Positions 41,433 through 53,400 of a DNA stretch of 64,000 nucleotides are shown here, piece by piece; positions within the stretch are counted from its first letter, which is position 1; the number at the start of each line of letters is the position of its first letter. Location: NCBI RefSeq assembly GCF_028596125.1, contig NZ_CP117229.1, positions 124,001 to 188,000 of the forward strand, read 5' to 3'. Source of the DNA: Listeria innocua (lineage in GTDB: Bacteria; Bacillota; Bacilli; Lactobacillales; Listeriaceae). A program made the position numbers and the translations under genes. Below the pieces are notes generated by a model. The model was not told where the DNA came from and did not search any database. It worked only from the letters and a program-made list of their open reading frames with translations.

Positions 41433-41489
41433 AAAAAAGCTAAGTATGAAACTATCGATTTCAGATAGTAACATACTTAGCTTTTTTTA
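41433..41489. terminator. bidirectional intrinsic terminator
   Basis: AAAAAAGCTAAGTATG (41433-41448) pairs with CATACTTAGCTTTTTT (41472-41487), with an inner ACTATC / GATAGT hairpin. It serves both the plus-strand gene and the convergent LPXTG gene. Confidence 0.9.
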
Positions 41490-42731
41490 TTTCTTTTTAA
41501 ATAATAGTAAAGGGGCGCTAATTAAAAGAAGTAGAGCTCCGAAGATAGTGGATGATGTACTTTGGTCAGTATCACCAGTTTTTGGTAAAGAGTTATAGGT
41601 TGTTTTTTCTATTGAATGACTAGAACTAGTAGTAGCTGGTTTTACAGTGACCGGATTATGAGCTACCGGGTTATCTGGATTAACAGAGTCAACTGATTTA
41701 ACGGGATCAACCGTAATAGGTGTTGGTATAACAGCAGCTTTTTTATAAATATAGTCAATTGTTTGTTCAGTATCAGTGAAAGTACCAGTTGCATTTGTAG
41801 GTGTGGTTTCTAAAGTATAACCAGCAATTTTTTTGCTTGTTGATTGGTAATTACTATTGAGAACTCCAGTTAATGTATCTGATTCTGCGATTTTATTACC
41901 ATCGCTATCAAGATAATTCACTGTGATGTTTGCCCCGGCTACTGGAGCAGGAGTTGCTACGTGAACTGTAACGTTTACTACATTTGAAACGTTGCCTGCC
42001 TTATCGGTTGCTTGAACATTGACGGAATAATCGCCACTAACTGCTAAATTAACAGAGGAAGTAAAATCGCTTGAGAGGCTAACAGTGGAGTCGTAATTAT
42101 CAGTAACACTAGCATTAATATCTGTTAAAAATTGTTCTTCCGTAACACTGCTTCCAGGGCTGTACGTGATTTCAGTTTTATCAGCTTTAACAACAGGAGC
42201 ATTAATATCTTTTGGTTTTAAAGAGCCAGTAGAGGTTGACTTGTTACCGGCCTTGTCTTGACTTGTAATAGTGGCAGTTGCAACTAAGGAATCGATTTTG
42301 GCTTCTCCACCTTCACCTGAATAAGAGGTTTTCCAGTCGAATTTTACTTTTGCTTTGGATAAACTGTCCCAACTGGTTACTTTGTCGAATTTAAAAGTAA
42401 CGGTATTAGTGGAACTGTCAAAGCTAGTTGTCCCTACTTGATTTGTAATATTTTCCCCACCAACAGAAACTTGTAAATCCGTATAGTTCATGCCTGTTGC
42501 TAGAGCTAATTTTATTTCCAGTTTATAGTCTTCTTTGGTTTGATTCGTTAAATCTGGAAATGTAATGGTTGATGTATATTTATATGGAAAATTCTCATTG
42601 GTGTTTTGAAGTAATGAAATATCATTTGTATCACGAGTATCAGCAAGTGCAGAAACGGGCGTAAGTGCTATTTGACCAGCCAGAGAGCTTAAAATGATAA
42701 GGCTAGCAATAGTTTTTTTCTTAGTAAACAT
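41487..42731 (-). CDS. LPXTG surface protein with Ig-like and MucBP domains
   Basis: This is a 414-residue wall-anchored protein. The signal peptide ends near SALADTRD. A beta-rich N-terminal domain follows (about residues 45-160). An Ig-like domain comes next, with APVVKADKTEITYSPGSSVTEEQFL and SGDYSVNVQATDKAGNVSNVVNV. Then comes a MucBP-like domain (ANITVNYLDSDGNKIAESDTL, IAGYTLETTPTNATGTFTD, IDYIYKK). After a short spacer, the C-terminus is LPKTGD, hydrophobic segment, LFKKK. No leucine-rich repeats are present. MucBP domains in Listeria surface proteins suggest binding to mucin or carbohydrate. The upstream gap 42732-43007 shows no further gene. Confidence 0.88.
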   Translation of the reverse strand: MFTKKKTIASLIILSSLAGQIALTPVSALADTRDTNDISLLQNTNENFPYKYTSTITFPDLTNQTKEDYKLEIKLALATGMNYTDLQVSVGGENITNQVGTTSFDSSTNTVTFKFDKVTSWDSLSKAKVKFDWKTSYSGEGGEAKIDSLVATATITSQDKAGNKSTSTGSLKPKDINAPVVKADKTEITYSPGSSVTEEQFLTDINASVTDNYDSTVSLSSDFTSSVNLAVSGDYSVNVQATDKAGNVSNVVNVTVHVATPAPVAGANITVNYLDSDGNKIAESDTLTGVLNSNYQSTSKKIAGYTLETTPTNATGTFTDTEQTIDYIYKKAAVIPTPITVDPVKSVDSVNPDNPVAHNPVTVKPATTSSSHSIEKTTYNSLPKTGDTDQSTSSTIFGALLLLISAPLLLFKKK

Positions 42732-43007
42732 TTGTTAAATAACCTCTTTCCTGATGTTGAAATTTAATACAATTTAATTGTAGCACTAGATTTTGGAGTA
42801 CAAGTGTACTAGTGGTAGTATAATGCGGCACACTTTGTCGAAATAGTGGCTAATGAGAATCATAAAAATATAAAATGTTCATTTAAACTTTGGCGATTAG
42901 CTCTATTAAATACTTTTACTCCGAAAACCTCTATCATCTTCCTGTTATTTCCGCTATAATGAAGTAATTGAAAACTAAATTAAACGGCAAACAAGGAGGA
43001 AAACGAT

Positions 43008-43868
43008 TTGAACATTATGATTGCGCTGATTCCTGCATTACTTTGGGGAACAGTTCCGCTAATTATTACAAAATTTGGCGGTTCGACACGACAACAAACA
43101 ATGGGGATGACGCTAGGGGCGCTCACTTTTGCAGTAATCGTTTTCTTCTTTACTGACCCGGTTTATACACTTAAAACAGTAGGAATTAGTTTTATAACAG
43201 GGTGTTTATGGACTGTCGGACAGATGTTCCAATTGCGCGCTTTTAAAATCATCGGCGTTTCAAAAGCGATGCCGATTTCAACCGGAATGCAATTAGTTGG
43301 AACAACACTTTGCGGCATTATTCTATTTCATGAATGGGATACGACGTTACGCATTATTCTTGGATTTATCGCACTTGCGCTTATCGTTGGAGGGATTTTC
43401 CTAACTTCCTATGCGGAAAAAGAAGAAGATGGAACTAACGCTTTAAAACAAGGCTTAATTACATTAGTTATTTCATCTTTAGGGTATGTAGGGTTAGTCG
43501 TTCTCATTCAAGGATTTAAAATCGACGGAATTAATGCGATTTTACCGCAAGCGATTGGAATGGTTTTAAGTGCCTTAATTATGACGCATAGTGGTGGCAC
43601 GGAAAAACGCTTTAATAAACGTACATTGTTGCTCATTATACCGGGAATGATCTGGGCAGCAGGAAATGTGGCAATGGTACACGCAAACCAACTTGTCGGA
43701 GTCGCGACTGGTTTTTCACTTTCGCAGTTAGGTGTTGTCATCTCAACTATTGGCGGCATTGTACTATTAAAAGAAAAGAAAACCCAAAAAGAAATGCTTT
43801 ATGTTATTGTGGGCGTAGTTTTAGTCGTTCTCGGCGGGATTTTAATCGGTGTCGCAAAAGGCGCTTAA
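43008..43868 (+). CDS. GRP-family sugar permease (GlcU/RhaT-like), copy 2
   Basis: This is a 286-residue, about ten-helix membrane protein paralogous to the 39241-40098 product. Matching segments include NIMIALIPALLWGTVPLIITKFGG at the start, [24 protein letters not shown] in the middle and [21 protein letters not shown] near the end. It likely imports glucose or a related sugar with protons. TTG 43008 is the start, with AAGGAGG about eight to ten bases upstream. A TATAAT (42955-42960) lies upstream. The short distance from copy 1 points to a local duplication. Confidence 0.87.
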   Translation: MNIMIALIPALLWGTVPLIITKFGGSTRQQTMGMTLGALTFAVIVFFFTDPVYTLKTVGISFITGCLWTVGQMFQLRAFKIIGVSKAMPISTGMQLVGTTLCGIILFHEWDTTLRIILGFIALALIVGGIFLTSYAEKEEDGTNALKQGLITLVISSLGYVGLVVLIQGFKIDGINAILPQAIGMVLSALIMTHSGGTEKRFNKRTLLLIIPGMIWAAGNVAMVHANQLVGVATGFSLSQLGVVISTIGGIVLLKEKKTQKEMLYVIVGVVLVVLGGILIGVAKGA

Positions 43869-43897
43869 TTAATTATTTCGTTTAGCGCGAAAAATGA

Positions 43898-45934
<2,037 letters not shown>

Positions 45935-45941
45935 TAAAAAC

Positions 45942-45977
45942 GAGCCCTAATTCGCTGGAGTTAGGGCTTCTTTTTTT
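45942..45977 (+). terminator. intrinsic terminator after metG
   Basis: GAGCCCTAA (45942-45950) pairs with TTAGGGCTT (45961-45969), followed by TTTTTTT. Confidence 0.92.
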
Positions 45978-46002
45978 ATCGAAAAAAACTTTAAAAAAAA
46001 GA

Positions 46003-46031
46003 TTGCATAATGCAAACGATTACAATATAAT
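46003..46031 (+). promoter_or_regulatory. promoter of the alpha-glucoside operon with overlapping cre
   Basis: -35 TTGCAT (46003-46008) and -10 TATAAT (46026-46031) are spaced 17 bases. The cre-like site TGCAAACGATTACA (46011-46024) fits exactly between them, so CcpA binding should block RNA polymerase directly when glucose is present. The ROK repressor encoded first may bind the same region. Confidence 0.7.
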
Positions 46032-46096
46032 GTAACTATACTTACTTAATTCAATGAACGAAGTAAGTGCTCATCCAGAAGTAAAGGAGCCGGACT

Positions 46097-47323
46097 ATGG
46101 ATATCTTAAGAAAAGGGAACAAAGACTTAATTAAAGATATAAATCGCTATACCGTGCTGAATTTAATCCGTGAAAAAGGAGAAATCACACGTACAGAAAT
46201 AGCTAAAAAATGCGATTTTGGGATGTCTACATTAACGTATATTCTAGATGACTTGCAACAAGAAGGCATTATTCTAGAAGGTGCGGAAACATCATCTACT
46301 GGGGGCAGACGTGCCAAACTAGTAAGATTTAATAAAGATTATGGATTTGTTGTTAGTGTCAAAGTAGAAGAGGAACAACTTCTTTTTGCGTTAACAGACT
46401 TAAATGCAGAAATTATTAAAAATACTTCCATACCATTTTCATCAGAGAAAAAACCGGAAGATGCAATAGACTTAATTGCTGAAAATGTAAAGAAAATGTG
46501 TAAAAACAGAGATATGAAAAACTTGCTAGGCGTTGGGATTGCTATTTCAGGTCTAGTGAATCGTAAAAAAGGAACAGTAATCCGCTCTACTATGCTAGGC
46601 TGGGAAAACGTTGCCTTAGAAGCGATGTTACATGTTCATTTCCCTGATATTCCAGTGTATGTAGATAAAAATATAAACTGCTACACACTCGCATACACAC
46701 TCGCAGAACTTTGGTTAGGTGAAGGGAAACAATCCAATAATTTTGCAACCGTTTCAGTTGGTGCTGGGCTTGGTTTATCTGTTGTTATTAACCGTCAAAT
46801 TTATTACGGTGCGCAAGGTGGAGCCGGAGAATTTGGTCATACAACAATCCAACCAGGCGGATACAAGTGCCACTGTGGTCAAAAAGGGTGCTTAGAAATG
46901 TACGCATCCGAATTTTACTTCCGAAACCGCGGCGAAGAAATAAAAGAAGCTTTTCCTACATCTGAATTAAATGATTTTCATTTTGATAATGTAGCAAAAA
47001 GCGCGCGTGCTGGTGACGAGATGGCGATAGAACTTATGGGTAAAATGGGAGAATATTTAGGATACGGGATTCGAAATATCATTAACACCTTTAACCCAGA
47101 AAAAGTAATTATTGTCGGGGAAGGCTTACACCACAGAGATTTATTCTTAACTAAAATTGATGAAATTGCTTCACAGAACTTTTTTTCAGGGGCTGGCTTT
47201 GAAACGGAAATTACAACAACTTCTCTAGAGGATCCTGCGTGGTTACAAGGTGCGGCTTTACTAGTCATCCACCAACTATTCCAAGTGCCAATCTATGAAG
47301 AAGAACAAACTTTATTACGTTAA
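46097..47323 (+). CDS. ROK-family (XylR-type) transcriptional regulator
   Basis: This encodes 408 residues. The N-terminal winged helix-turn-helix is TVLNLIREKGEITRTEIAKKCDFGMSTLTYILDDL. A ROK sugar-kinase-like domain follows, with GVGIAISGLVNRKKGTV, VSVGAGLGLSVVINRQIYYGAQGGAGEFGHTT, and the zinc motif GYKCHCGQKGCLEMYAS (C-x-C-x4-C). The phosphate-binding and sugar-contact residues of ROK repressors are retained. It probably represses the downstream sugar transporter and glucosidase genes until an alpha-glucoside binds. RBS AAAGGAG at 46082-46088. Confidence 0.88.
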   Translation: MDILRKGNKDLIKDINRYTVLNLIREKGEITRTEIAKKCDFGMSTLTYILDDLQQEGIILEGAETSSTGGRRAKLVRFNKDYGFVVSVKVEEEQLLFALTDLNAEIIKNTSIPFSSEKKPEDAIDLIAENVKKMCKNRDMKNLLGVGIAISGLVNRKKGTVIRSTMLGWENVALEAMLHVHFPDIPVYVDKNINCYTLAYTLAELWLGEGKQSNNFATVSVGAGLGLSVVINRQIYYGAQGGAGEFGHTTIQPGGYKCHCGQKGCLEMYASEFYFRNRGEEIKEAFPTSELNDFHFDNVAKSARAGDEMAIELMGKMGEYLGYGIRNIINTFNPEKVIIVGEGLHHRDLFLTKIDEIASQNFFSGAGFETEITTTSLEDPAWLQGAALLVIHQLFQVPIYEEEQTLLR

Positions 47324-47357
47324 AAGTACATAAATTATTTCGGGAGGTTATTTTTAC

Positions 47358-48236
47358 ATGGTTGGTATGACTAGAAAGAAAACACTATTTTGGCTATGCA
47401 TTTTCTTGTTGCCCAATTTATTAGGTTTTCTCATTTTTATTGCTATCCCAATCCTTGGCTCGCTCGGTATTAGTTTTACCGATTGGGACTTAGTGAGTAC
47501 GATTCACTTTACTGGATTTGAAAATTACAAACGTTTGTTTAATGACCCAGAATTTTGGAAGTCATTTAGAAATACTATCACATTTATCATCGGTTACTTG
47601 CCAAGTGTAATGATTCTTGGACTAGCTTGTGCCTTGATGTTAAACCAAAAAATTAAACTTAGACCATTTTTCCGAGCAGTGTACTTCTTACCCGTGATTA
47701 CTTCATGGGTAGCTGTTTCACTCGTTTGGAAATGGCTTTTCAACCCTTCATACGGTCTCATCAATTATTTCTTATCGTTAATTGGAATTGCTGGACCGAA
47801 CTGGTTAACAGACCCACAAACAGCGATGATTGCAGTTATTATAACTAGTGCGTGGAAAGATATTGGTTTCGTTATGGTACTGTTTTTGGGTGGTTTGCAA
47901 AATATTTCACCTTCCTATTACGAAGCTGCAAATATGGACGGAGCGTCAAAACTTCGCCAATTATTCTCAATCACCATTCCGCTTCTTACTCCGACTACAT
48001 TCTTTGTGACGATAATTTCACTTATCAACTCATTCCAGGTGTTTGACCAAGTGATGATTATGACAGAAGGTGGACCAAGTGGAGCGACGATGACCTTAGT
48101 CCAAAACATTTATAATCATGCATTTAGATACTTCGAAATGGGCTATGCTTCCGCGATGAGTTGGATATTGTTTATTGTTATTTTCATCATTACAATTATT
48201 CAAAATAAACTTCAAAAAAGGTGGTCCAATTACTAA
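47358..48236 (+). CDS. carbohydrate ABC transporter permease, MalF type
   Basis: This is a 292-residue membrane protein with six transmembrane helices. The EAA loop reads SPSYYEAANMDGASKLRQLFSITIPLLTPTTFF. Start ATG 47358 follows CGGGAGG. It forms the channel with the MalG-type protein encoded next, and its TAA overlaps that start (TAATG). Homology is to the CUT1 family for oligosaccharides. No ATPase is encoded in the operon, so a shared MsmX-like ATPase is expected. Confidence 0.93.
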   Translation: MVGMTRKKTLFWLCIFLLPNLLGFLIFIAIPILGSLGISFTDWDLVSTIHFTGFENYKRLFNDPEFWKSFRNTITFIIGYLPSVMILGLACALMLNQKIKLRPFFRAVYFLPVITSWVAVSLVWKWLFNPSYGLINYFLSLIGIAGPNWLTDPQTAMIAVIITSAWKDIGFVMVLFLGGLQNISPSYYEAANMDGASKLRQLFSITIPLLTPTTFFVTIISLINSFQVFDQVMIMTEGGPSGATMTLVQNIYNHAFRYFEMGYASAMSWILFIVIFIITIIQNKLQKRWSNY

Positions 48237-49084
48237 TGAAAACAGAAAAAAGTGGTTCACCAAAATGGCAACTAATAAAAAATATTCTTACCTATACGAT
48301 TATCTGTCTTGGTGGAATTATCATGCTTATGCCGTTTGTTTGGATGATTTCAACAGCCTTTAAAACAGGTGCGGCAAACATGGTACTACCGCCACAATTT
48401 ATTCCCAAAGAACCGACAACCGCAAACTTCACTCAAGTATTTGAAATGTTCCCAATGTTGAGATTTTTACTGAACTCAGTCGTTGTTGCCGTTGTAACGA
48501 CACTTGGTCAAATGCTGTTTTGTTCGATGGCAGCATACGCATTTGCGAGAATACCTTTCTGGGGCCGCGATAAGTTATTTTTACTTTATTTAGCGACAAT
48601 GATGGTTCCAGCTCAAGTTACGATGATTCCGCAATTTATCTTAATGAAACAGTTTGGTTGGTTAGATTCTTATGCAGGGCTGATTGTACCAGCGTTATTC
48701 AGCGTTTTCGGCACTTTCTTATTACGCCAAGCTTTCATGGGAATTCCAAAAGAATTAGAAGAAGCCGCATTTATGGATGGGGCAAATCATTTTACTATTT
48801 TCCGAAAAGTTATTTTACCACTTGCGAAACCTACATTTGCAACACTTGGAATTTTAACTTTTATGCAATCTTGGAACAGTTATTTATGGCCATTAATCGT
48901 GACAAGTTCACAAGAAATGGCAACTTTACCTTTAGGATTATCTCTTTTACAAGGTAGATATGGAACGAATTACGGCTTAATGATGGCGGGTGTACTTATT
49001 AGTGTTATCCCGATTCTAGCAGTGTACCTTTTTGCTCAAAAATATTTCATCCAAGGAATGGCTATGAGCGGAATGAAAGAATAA
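48236..49084 (+). CDS. carbohydrate ABC transporter permease, MalG type
   Basis: This encodes 282 residues from ATG 48236, overlapping the preceding stop; AAAAGGTGG is 11 bases upstream, and an in-frame GTG at 48221 is less likely. Six transmembrane helices are predicted. The EAA loop reads IPKELEEAAFMDGANHFTIFRKVILPLAKPTF, and MALLG-type C-terminal features are present (FIQGMAMSGMKE). It pairs with the MalF-type permease. The binding-protein gene begins 27 bases downstream. Confidence 0.93.
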   Translation: MKTEKSGSPKWQLIKNILTYTIICLGGIIMLMPFVWMISTAFKTGAANMVLPPQFIPKEPTTANFTQVFEMFPMLRFLLNSVVVAVVTTLGQMLFCSMAAYAFARIPFWGRDKLFLLYLATMMVPAQVTMIPQFILMKQFGWLDSYAGLIVPALFSVFGTFLLRQAFMGIPKELEEAAFMDGANHFTIFRKVILPLAKPTFATLGILTFMQSWNSYLWPLIVTSSQEMATLPLGLSLLQGRYGTNYGLMMAGVLISVIPILAVYLFAQKYFIQGMAMSGMKE

Positions 49085-49111
49085 AAAACCAACAAAAAAG
49101 GAGTGTTACAA

Positions 49112-50368
49112 ATGAAAAAAGGTTTATTATTGTTAATGGTAGTTGTACTGTCTGTATTTGGTCTCTCAGCTTGCGGCGGTGGTAGTAGCAGCGGCGATAA
49201 AACGGAAATAACGTATTATCAATTCTCTGCCCCAGCGGATGGAAAAGCACTTGATAAAATGGTAAAAGAATTTGAAAAGCAAAACCCTGATATTAAAGTA
49301 AACGTTCAAACAATCGCATTTAACGACTATTTCACTAAACTACAAACACAAATCGCAGGTGGCGATGCTCCTGATGCCTTTGAACTTAACTACGAAACAT
49401 TCATGCAATACGCTGAAAAAGGTGTTCTTGCAGATTTAACAAGCTATATCGAAAAAGATAAAGATTTTGATCCATCTACTCTTAATAAACAAGCGTATGA
49501 TGCTTTCAAATATGACGGCAAACAATACGGTATGGTAGAAAGTTTCTCCAACGTTGTAACTATTTATAATAAAGACCTTTTTGACAAAGCCGGAGTTGAA
49601 TATCCAACTGCTGACTGGACTTGGAAAGACGAAGAAGCTGCAGCGAAAAAATTAACAGATGCTAAAAATAAAGTTTGGGGAACTTCCCAACCAGTAACAA
49701 TGAACGAATTCTTCAAAGTAGCTGCACAAAATGGTGGTTCAATTTTCGATAAAGATATGACAAAAACTACTATTAACAGCCCTGAAAACGTAGAAGCATT
49801 AACTCACTTAACTAATGAAGTAACAGAATCTAAGGTTGCTCCTTCACCATCTGATTTATCTGGACAATTACCAGAAGACTTATTCATGAATGGTCAAATC
49901 GCAATGCTTCATACAGGTATTTGGTTATTCGATATGTTCCAAGATGCACCATTTAAATGGGACGTACAAGTAGAAGCAGGCAATAAGCAAAAAGCGACTC
50001 ACTTCTTCGCTAATGGAATCGGTGTTTCTAAAGACTCAGATAAAAAAGAAGCAGCGTTCAAATTTGCTTCCTTCATGAGTGCAAATAAAGAAGCGGCAAA
50101 AATTAGAATTGCAAACAACTGGGAACTACCAGCAACCGAAAATAAAGAAATTTTACAACCGTATCTAGATGCGACTCCTCCAGATAACAGAGAAGCAGTT
50201 TTTGAGTCCTTACAATATATGGTATTACCTCCAGTTGTAAAAGATTGGAACAAAATTAGTGATTATACAAACTCAGAATTTGAAAAAGTGCTAAACGGCG
50301 AATCTACACCAGAAAAAGCACTGAAAAATAGTGAAGATAACATCAACAAAACAATGGGCTTTAAATAA
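49112..50368 (+). CDS. carbohydrate ABC transporter substrate-binding lipoprotein
   Basis: This encodes 418 residues from ATG 49112, with AAAAAAGGAG upstream; a longer TTG start has no Shine-Dalgarno. The lipobox is LSACGG. The family-1 solute-binding fold is visible: YYQFSAPADGKALDKMVKEFEKQNPDI at the start, then GGDAPDAFELNYETFMQYAEKGVLADLT, and MNGQIAMLHTGIW later. The mature protein should bind alpha-glucans outside the cell. The gene is followed by a stem-loop and two family-31 glucosidases. As recalled, the homologous Listeria locus has been linked to import of alpha-glucan oligosaccharides. Confidence 0.92.
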   Translation: MKKGLLLLMVVVLSVFGLSACGGGSSSGDKTEITYYQFSAPADGKALDKMVKEFEKQNPDIKVNVQTIAFNDYFTKLQTQIAGGDAPDAFELNYETFMQYAEKGVLADLTSYIEKDKDFDPSTLNKQAYDAFKYDGKQYGMVESFSNVVTIYNKDLFDKAGVEYPTADWTWKDEEAAAKKLTDAKNKVWGTSQPVTMNEFFKVAAQNGGSIFDKDMTKTTINSPENVEALTHLTNEVTESKVAPSPSDLSGQLPEDLFMNGQIAMLHTGIWLFDMFQDAPFKWDVQVEAGNKQKATHFFANGIGVSKDSDKKEAAFKFASFMSANKEAAKIRIANNWELPATENKEILQPYLDATPPDNREAVFESLQYMVLPPVVKDWNKISDYTNSEFEKVLNGESTPEKALKNSEDNINKTMGFK

Positions 50369-50376
50369 GTAACGAG

Positions 50377-50422
50377 AGTGGCAGGGAAGTTTGTAAGTAC
50401 CTTTACAAATTAGACTGCCACT
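50377..50422 (+). other. stem-loop between binding-protein and GH31 genes
   Basis: AGTGGCAG (50377-50384) pairs with CTGCCACT (50415-50422), and TTTGTAA / TTACAAA extends the inner stem. No strong U-run follows (TTTAGTATA), so it is more likely an RNA processing or stabilising structure that sets different binding-protein and enzyme levels than a full terminator. Confidence 0.65.
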
Positions 50423-50450
50423 TTAGTATATCCAAGAAAGGAAATAAAAC

Positions 50451-53400
50451 ATGTCTAAATTCACAAAATTAATGCAGGGTTACTTGCATTTAATAGAAGG
50501 AAAAAATGAAAATATCAAGCCAATCCTACTGGAAACAAAACCTGACTTTACAACTGATTCAGTACTTGAAACCGCGTCTTGGCTATGGCTTAGCAGTAAA
50601 ATCAACCATTATGACAGAGAAGAAGTAGAGCCAGTAATTGCATTTTTAGTTGAAAACTGGAATCGTCCTGAAAAGTCTATTTGGGGTTCAGGTGAAAATG
50701 ATATTTATTTAGCAACTATTTCAAGTGTATACTCTGCATTATTAGATGTGAAAAACACTTTTCCAAAACCGGAGTTACAACAAACAATTACAATTATCCG
50801 CGACTATTGTTTTGATAATTTATTAAAAGGTGATAGCATCCTTACTGGCTTTAACACGCGAAAAGTGTCAACCGACCAGCTTTTATCCGTGCTTCCGTTT
50901 GGGTTATTTTCGCCCGAAGATCTTGTAATGGTGGCGGCTGTTGGCAAAATGGAACAACAATTAGTGCAAGATGATGGAGTACTGCCTTATTCAGGAGCTC
51001 CGAAAGTTAATTCCTTTGCAACGGCTCTAATGGCGCTATATTTCTTAGAAAAAAGCGACCAAGATAAAGCGTTACACTATTTGAATATGGCAATGAAAAT
51101 GGAAGATAATGATGAACTTGGCGCGATTTTTATTGAAATTAATCAAGCTTTCCGGGCGATGGAAAGTGAAGTAACAGCACATATTTCACACGATCCTTTC
51201 GGGAATGAAAATCGCTATGAGCAGCAGTTAACTGAACGTACGCCACATTATCCCGAAACAGAAATGCATTTTTCGGCTGCGTGTGAAGTAATTTCTGGAA
51301 TCGAAGCAATCCAAGTTGAACTTGTATTAAAAGAAAAAGACTGGACCATTTTATGTGAGAAAAAAGAGAAAAATGATGTCCAAATCTGGGAAGCACTCGT
51401 TCCGCCGTTAGAAGAAGTTGGCGAATATACCTATTATTTCCGGGCGACAATGAAAGATCAAACCACTTTGACATCAGATGATTATACTGTCGAACCAATC
51501 TGGAAACACTGGTCAGAAGAAGCAGCAATTTGTGAAACAGAGCAAGGCTTAATGGTTTTATTTAAAGAAAATCCATCAAGTGTCATCCCGGTCGAGTTCG
51601 CCGTGAAATCAGATGAACTTGTAATCGGATTAAAACCTTCATTTGAAGCGAGCAATGTTAAAACAAAATCATCGGGCCAATTGAAAAAAGATGATTTAGA
51701 GATTATCGTTTCAAATAATCCAGTGCGTCTTGAGGTTCACTTTAAAGGCAAATTAATTTTAGAATCGCATAAAATTTACCCAGCGTTACAATGGTATACC
51801 GATAAAACTGGCACGATTAACAAAGTAAAACTGCATTTAGACGCGCCAAAAGAAGAAGAGTATTACGGCTTCGGTGAACGATACAATGCATTAGGTCAGC
51901 GCGGGAATGTGCTTGATTGCTTTGTTTATAATCAGTACCGCGACCAAGGAACAAGAACCTACATCCCGATGCCGTTTTATCATACGAATCGTGATTATAG
52001 TGTGTTCGTTGATACCGCTCGTTACACAAGTTTTGATTTAGGTAACCAATTAGCGGACAAGCATACAATTACAGTCGAAATAAATGGCTGCGATACAGAT
52101 ATATGTCTTTTAATGGGAGATATTCGTAGTGCAGTTGCTAATTATATGAAAAAAACTGGCAAGCCTGCAATGGTTCCAGTCTGGGCGCTTGGACCGTGGA
52201 TGTCTAGTAATAACTGGGACCGCGAATCTGTCGTTCGAAATGAAGTAGAAACAACGCAAGAGTTGCAAATTCCGTCAACGGTTGTCGTATTAGAACAATG
52301 GAGCGATGAAGCAACTTATTATATGTTCAATGACGCCGAATATGATGAAAAAGCACCTTCAGAAGCATATTCTTATGATGAAATTCGGTTCCCTTCATGG
52401 GGCAGATGGCCAGATCCAAAAGGGATGGTTGACTACATCCATGACAACAAAATGAAATTAATTCTTTGGCAAATTCCGATTCAAAAATACTTAAACCGTC
52501 AACAACACCCACTAAAAGACCGTGAAGAAGCCTATATGATTGAAAAAGGATATGTGGTGAAAAATCCGGATGGCTCGCCGTACCGTATTCCGGAAAACTG
52601 GTTCACCGAAAGCTTGATAATGGATTTCTCCAATGAAGAAGGAAAAAAATGGTGGTTTGATAAACGACAATATTTGATTGATATTGGCGTTGATGGCTTT
52701 AAAACAGATGGCGGCGAATTCGTTTTTGGAGAAGGATTGCAGTTTGCTGATGGTAGACGTGGCGATGAAATGCGTAATCTTTATCCAAATGACTATGTGG
52801 AAGCTTATTATCAATTTGCGCAACAAAATGATGGCATGACATTTAGTCGCGCTGGCTATACGGGCGCTCAAAACTTCCCGGCTCACTGGGCTGGTGATGA
52901 AAGATCGACTTTTGACGCTTTTAGAAGATCCCTTATTGCTGGACTTTCAGCTGGATTTTCTGGAATTCCGTTTTGGAGCTTTGATTTTGCAGGATTTAAT
53001 GGTGACATTCCAACTGCCGAACTATTTATCCGTTCTGCTGAAATGGCTACTTTCTGCCCAATTATGCAGTATCATGCCGAAAGTAAAGCCGAATTCAACC
53101 AAGACCGGACACCGTGGAACATTGCCTCAAGGACTGGTGATGACTCGGTTATTCCAATATACCGTCATTTCGCGAATGTAAGAATGAACATTTTACCTTA
53201 TATTTATAATGAATCGTTAAAATGCGTCGAAACAGGCTTACCGATGATGCGTGCGCTTCTACTGGATTATAAAGAAGATCCTCGTGTTTCTGATATGTAT
53301 GACCAGTACTTATTTGGGGAAGCAATGCTGATTGCACCAGTGATTGAAGACGGCGTGCGCTCCAGAGAAGTTTATCTGCCAGAAGGAACTTGGTATGATT

